From Phoronis australis (Eukaryota > Phoronida > Phoronidae): a stretch of DNA of 64,000 nucleotides. The notes under the pieces were generated by a model. That model saw only the letters and a program-made list of their open reading frames with translations. It made no database searches and was not told where the DNA came from. Positions 59,320 through 64,000 of this stretch are shown piece after piece (position 1 is the stretch's first letter; the number at the start of each line of letters is the position of its first letter). The translations under genes were made by a program, and so were the position numbers. Location: NCBI GenBank assembly GCA_002633005.1, contig NMRA01000754.1, positions 62,001-126,000 of the forward strand, in the 5' to 3' direction.

Positions 59320-59480
59320 TACTATTACTACTTATTTACTAATTTTATTATTGTTATATTATCATATATTTGTTATTATTTATTTATTATTATTTATTTT
59401 TATTTATTTATTTATTCATTGTTTTTATTGATTTGCTGTTACTTATTTAAATTATTTCTTGTGATCTCATACAGTTAACA
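59320..59480. repeat. AT-rich low-complexity tract
   Basis: Runs of TTATTTA/TTATTAT dominate. The 79-codon open frame over it is a by-product of composition. Confidence 0.85.
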
Positions 59481-62399
59481 TTCTGGCCATCGTTGGTCAA
59501 TAATTTATATTACATAATCATGATATGGACTTCAGTGCATAATAAATATTAATTGTATGGTTTGGTAACCCGCTTGATAATTTTCCACAAGAAGTGTCGA
59601 AGGAAGTGTTCTTTTAAAAGCACATTGAGTCTTACATCGGTGGGTATGTCGATCGTATGTGTACTACTTTGAAACCCCGTCAAACTCAGTGGCGATGTCG
59701 TTTCTTTAGATTTTTGTTTTGACATGGGTCTTAAAGCATCAAGTCAGGAAATAAGGCGTCATTATGTTATTTACTTTGAAGTTGGCCGCTTTTACCTGCC
59801 GATGTAGGCTGAATATGCCTTAACTATCTGCTGATAGTTGATTTTAAAAAGTATGAATGTTTTACAAGAGCTGGAACGCATCGTAAAAACTATCTTAAAT
59901 GGACTGTGTATCCAATAGGCGTCTTGGCTATGGGCATATAAGGCAAGTTTATTGGAATGTAGACAGGAATTCCATCTGTTGCTGGTTTTCAACCCCCTAC
60001 CCTCGAATCCAGTTTCATTCAACACAACCCACCCTAATTTCGCTACCCATTTCAGATAACATCAGGCACGGATCCAGTGAATCATAAGATAGCGACTCCA
60101 CTCTATTCCCTTAAAACTGCTGCATATTTGTGCCGTGATTTTGTAACATGAATAAAAGGGTCTTCAGATGCAAACTTGGACTAGAAACTCATAGGCATAA
60201 AGTATAATGTACTCGAGCACAGTCTGATAACCACTTATATTGCGTTGGGACAAAAGGAGCAGAGAAATTGACAAATACAATTTCGAGTTCGTTTCGAGTA
60301 CAAAGATTAGAGACCGGCCAGTGGTTTGTCAGTAGCTACAGATAGTTCAAATTCACCGTGCTGTATTTTTTTCTCTTCCACGTAGTTACCGGGCATTTTA
60401 CGAAACATTAATTCTTGAACACACCTTGCTGTCGTGCATCGAGATGGTACCCAGGGGATCTGTTTGCGGACTTCACTACGTTCCTTAGATCTTCTCACTA
60501 CGTTGTGGACTTTGTTTGCTCACTTTGTTTACTCATTTTTGGCATTTTTTGCCTCTTCATCTTCATTATAAGGTCCTCTTTTATTCTTAACATTTTCTAA
60601 TAATCTGAAAGCTGGGCCCTAGTATTTTAATGAAAATAAATGTAGACGCCTCTTAAATTAGGATCATTCAATGAACATAAGTTCAGCACTGCTATTCATT
60701 TTCAATATAGAATAAGTACTCTAAAAGGCTTCGACGTCGTTAAATTTACTCTCGCTATGAATGTTAAAAATGGAATAAGTGGAGAAGATAAAATAATAAA
60801 AGAGTTTGGACAATGAAGGGACTACAGAATGCGTATTTCATTTAACCGGCTAGTCAATGACTTCATGTCTGTCCATTGTCAGCGAGACCAAGGACACACA
60901 TAATGGGGAGACTATCTATTCTTGATTCTGGATAGACGTCGGGAGTATTTTCATTAATTGAATTCGCCTAGACAAACTGCAAGGTTAGGACCATCACATA
61001 ACCGTACTTCCACAAAAAACGACGCTCACGTACGTGTCTCGATCAATGTGACCAATTACCCACCAGGAATTGCTTAAATTTTGCAGATTGGATGCAACGA
61101 ACTTGGTGTTGTTGTTGTAACAAAACACTCAAAACTGGGCTAAACAGTAATGTGTTTTACGCAAATAGAGCAAAACAAGCTATAGGCTAATTCAGTAAGG
61201 TCATTGGCTTTCTTTCCAGCCCGCGTTGACTTGTCGAGTTGTTTAGTCACTCTCAAAAATGTCTTTATAAAACCATTTCTGTGATCTCATGTCCTCGGAC
61301 GACCACACCACTTCCCTCGTTCCACTCAGTTTCCAAAAGTCCTTTAACTTTTATGGGTTTGTCTGATTGTGGGAACAGTTTACCCAGTCTGGATCCACTG
61401 TTCCTCCAAGCCTGTTGCTTCCGTTGACTTCTTTTGGCATCACTTTCCTTGCTCTTCTTCTATGACATCAATTTGTTCTGTAATCAGTCCTGTGAGGAAT
61501 TTTTTTCCACAGGAAAAAGTGTTCTGACCATTTTCTATTTATGTTATTGACGACAGAGCCACCAGGAAAATACGTCTGCCCTCATTATACCTAGAACTGT
61601 GTGCTGTCATTGAAACCCACGTGATCACAGTTCCATGGAAGTACGTCAATAGTTTGTTGGACCTAGCTCCACACAGTGGGGTGACTTGGATACTTTAAAC
61701 CAGCCTCATGATTGTCAACAAAAACGAAACTTTGACTTTACACTCGATATTTTTAAGGTTGAAAACTATGATAGGTGATTCTAGCCACTATTTCTAGGAT
61801 AAGCATTGTACTTCTGTGACCATCGCAGATAAACTTTTAGTTACCTGTAACGTTTTATTTACGTGTATGCTCTTGTCTCTACGGATATTCTTGGATTTTG
61901 CATGTTAAGTGATTTGTTATTCTTGATGTCATTGCTTTAATTTTAGTTTAAAAAATCTGCTAATGAAACGCATACTTTTCTTGTTGTCCTTCCTGGCTGT
62001 GTAATCACTTTTTCTTTGGTTGTGTTTCATGATTTGGTAGCGATTTCTCTGTTTGTACATTTCATTTTGATCCCTCAGTTATCGCATATTGTCAGAGACT
62101 GAAGGATGTACAGTGTAAATATGAATATATTATTAGCCTCATTTAATTTTCACTGCACTGTGTGCATGACACTTGATGAACTGATTTTTGAAATGTTTCT
62201 GGTTTTTAAGATTTTTATATTTTACTTATGTTTACTTAAGTGTATTTTAGGAATTGCGTTTTATTTTCTGCAATTAATCAGTGTCAATGAAATATTAATA
62301 GAACTCAAGTTTGTTAAATCTTATATGAGAATCATTAAATTTGTTACTTTACCCCACTCTTGTGTTAGTGAAAATCGAAATTTTTGAATGCCTGTCCTA

Positions 62400-62715
62400 T
62401 TGAAACTTATTGCTTTTGGAAAACTTCAGTTTTCAAAAAAGTAGTTCCTTGAAAAAACTTAAGTTTTGATGACTTATGTTTGTTACTAAAATTTTGTTCC
62501 AAAACGTAATTTTTTCAAAAACTTAAGTTTCTGAAGCTTAAGTTTCCAAAAACTTAAGTAGTTTGGATTAAGTTTTTGGAACGAACTTAAGTTTTTAAAA
62601 CTTAAGTTTTTAGAACTTAAGTTTTTGAAAAACTTGAATTCGTTCCAAAAAGTTGTTCCAAAATACTTAAGTTTTCGCTAAAAACTTAAGTTTTTCCATA
62701 AAAACGTAAGTTCAT
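62400..62715. repeat. Irregular array of palindromic AAAACTTAAGTTTT units
   Basis: CTTAAG or a one-base variant, flanked by runs of A on one side and T on the other, recurs a dozen or more times in about 315 bp, with intervening GTTCCAAAA/TTTTGGAAC. Units are self-complementary and of uneven spacing. Confidence 0.85.
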
Positions 62716-64000
62716 TTTTGTAAGAGACCAACGGGGGTTTCGCATCAACTCTCGGGCGGCATCTACTGTTGTCAGTTTTAGCTAGCCTACCCAGCCATGC
62801 AGATAGATCTGTCGTTTGGGTCTCACTTGTTGTAGCGTTAACTTCTCTAATCTCTACCGTTACTTAGTATCTAAAATTTTGTTTTTATCGGTGTCGTTTA
62901 TTTTGTTGTTTCTCATACTCCTGGGCTTAGCCTCAAAGGCTTATGCACCTTTTCCCTTGTAACTTTTTACTCCTTGTATGTTTTGTACACATATTTTGCT
63001 TTTGTATACTACAGCCTCGAGTGGGCCTTTTCAATATTCCACCATCGCGTTTTTCCTTCTACCCATCTTGCTGAGTCTTGTTTCCTAATATTTTGTACAT
63101 GAGGCACCCCATAATACATGTCATTATTGGACCATATACTTCTTGTCTTACTCTGCAGCATAACCTGTCGCACGGCCTACGGTAAAATTCGTCAGCTGTA
63201 AATCCCTGCTATATCACTGTAGCTATTTCAGACCACTATCGAACTACTTTTGTACAACACCTCGCGTCCACGCACACAATTGGTAGGTCCGAAATACGCT
63301 TTTTCAGCCAAACACCATGAACTAACTAGAATCCTTTTCAATCAATCTTTTGTTTAGGTTTGCCAAATGAAAAATGATATGGTCTGCTGAACACGGGTGG
63401 AGAAAAAGCAGAGTCAAGTCTTAAGGGAGGTGAATGTTGATGGCCGGTAAGAAACGTTGAAAATTCAAATCTTCAACATGATGCATGTCCACAGGAAAGA
63501 AAAAATTACCTTACCGCCGGGCGGATGCGTGTTGCACGCTGAAATGATAAACTTCTAAAACAGTAGTCAGGTACAATTCTCAAAAGAAGTAAAATACATA
63601 TAGATGCTTAAAGGTAGCTCAACCTCTGTCATGTTTTGTTCTCCTTAATCTCAAGACTGTTGAGTATCTTCTTGTATTGGATAATCTAAAACGGCAATGT
63701 TCATACTTTCACCGAAAAAACTTTAACATGCGAGAACCTTACACGTGCGCGCATCTAAATAAACAGATTAGTCTGGAACTCGAAGTGATTCTAAGGTCAT
63801 TCCCAGCACATCCATATCTTCTGACAAACATATACCCAAGTTGCGTAACAATTATACCGACAGTAATGTTGTGCCCAAGATTTACGTTTCAGAAAAGAAC
63901 AGCGGCTGTTTAATGATTACCATTTTAAGTAATGAAGTTCGACATCGGACACATTTTAAAATGCGCGTTTGCACTTTACCCTATACCGTGCCACTGTTGG

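Larger units (their letters stand above)
54250..64000. other. Gene-poor, repeat-rich terminal region
   Basis: No gene is recognised. Besides the listed repeats it has AT-rich low-complexity DNA (59320-59480), a 50-100 codon scatter of open frames with no motifs, and unexplained sequence at 59600-62390 and 62730-64000. Confidence 0.4.

Noticed and set aside
60307-60498. Minus-strand frame (63 codons) with basic N-terminus considered as an exon
   Set aside because: A possible acceptor and donor are present, but no partner exons or recognisable domain were found.
62106-62387. 93-codon hydrophobic plus-strand ORF
   Set aside because: AT-rich composition yields Phe/Leu/Ile-rich frames; there is no conserved feature or splice support.

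Overview
The window is nuclear DNA from an animal, most likely a marine invertebrate. Every convincing gene is split by GT-AG introns, and the proteins are metazoan types: CCDC91, eIF3f with a Mov34/MPN domain, an SLCO/OATP transporter with a Kazal-like loop, a BRICHOS-like secreted precursor and an R-S-E ADP-ribosyltransferase. Intergenic DNA is AT-rich and full of small inverted-repeat elements, tRNA-derived SINE heads and minisatellites. The species cannot be named from this sequence.

Layout: (1) 37-1902, plus strand, the last three coding exons of a CCDC91-like coiled-coil gene. (2) 1903-6677, repeat-rich spacer. (3) 6678-8852, minus strand, a two-coding-exon mono-ADP-ribosyltransferase-like gene, 416 aa. 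(4) 8853-15534, spacer with SINE and MITE pieces and a THAP-domain fragment beside an assembly N. (5) 15535-19642, minus strand, a four-exon secreted precursor of 245 aa: signal peptide, BRICHOS-like region that appears to lack its cysteines, furin-type R-T-R-R site and a 92-residue cysteine-rich tail. This is the most novel gene here. (6) 19643-29177, repeat-rich spacer. (7) 29178-40623, plus strand, complete EIF3F, 275 aa, eight coding exons, with exons 4-5 present twice in tandem. (8) 41204-53306, minus strand, complete SLCO4-like transporter, 11 coding exons, about 690 aa, convergent with EIF3F. (9) 53307-64000, no gene recognised; nested inverted repeats, a duplicated segment, a SINE head and palindromic satellites.

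The neighbouring genes share no obvious pathway and there is no operon logic. All three N positions (13282, 34839, 55803) lie between near-identical copies of flanking sequence, so some apparent duplications, including the EIF3F exon pair, may be unmerged haplotypes rather than real structure. All exon models were hand-built from splice sites, reading phase and remembered family sequences. No alignment or search was run.
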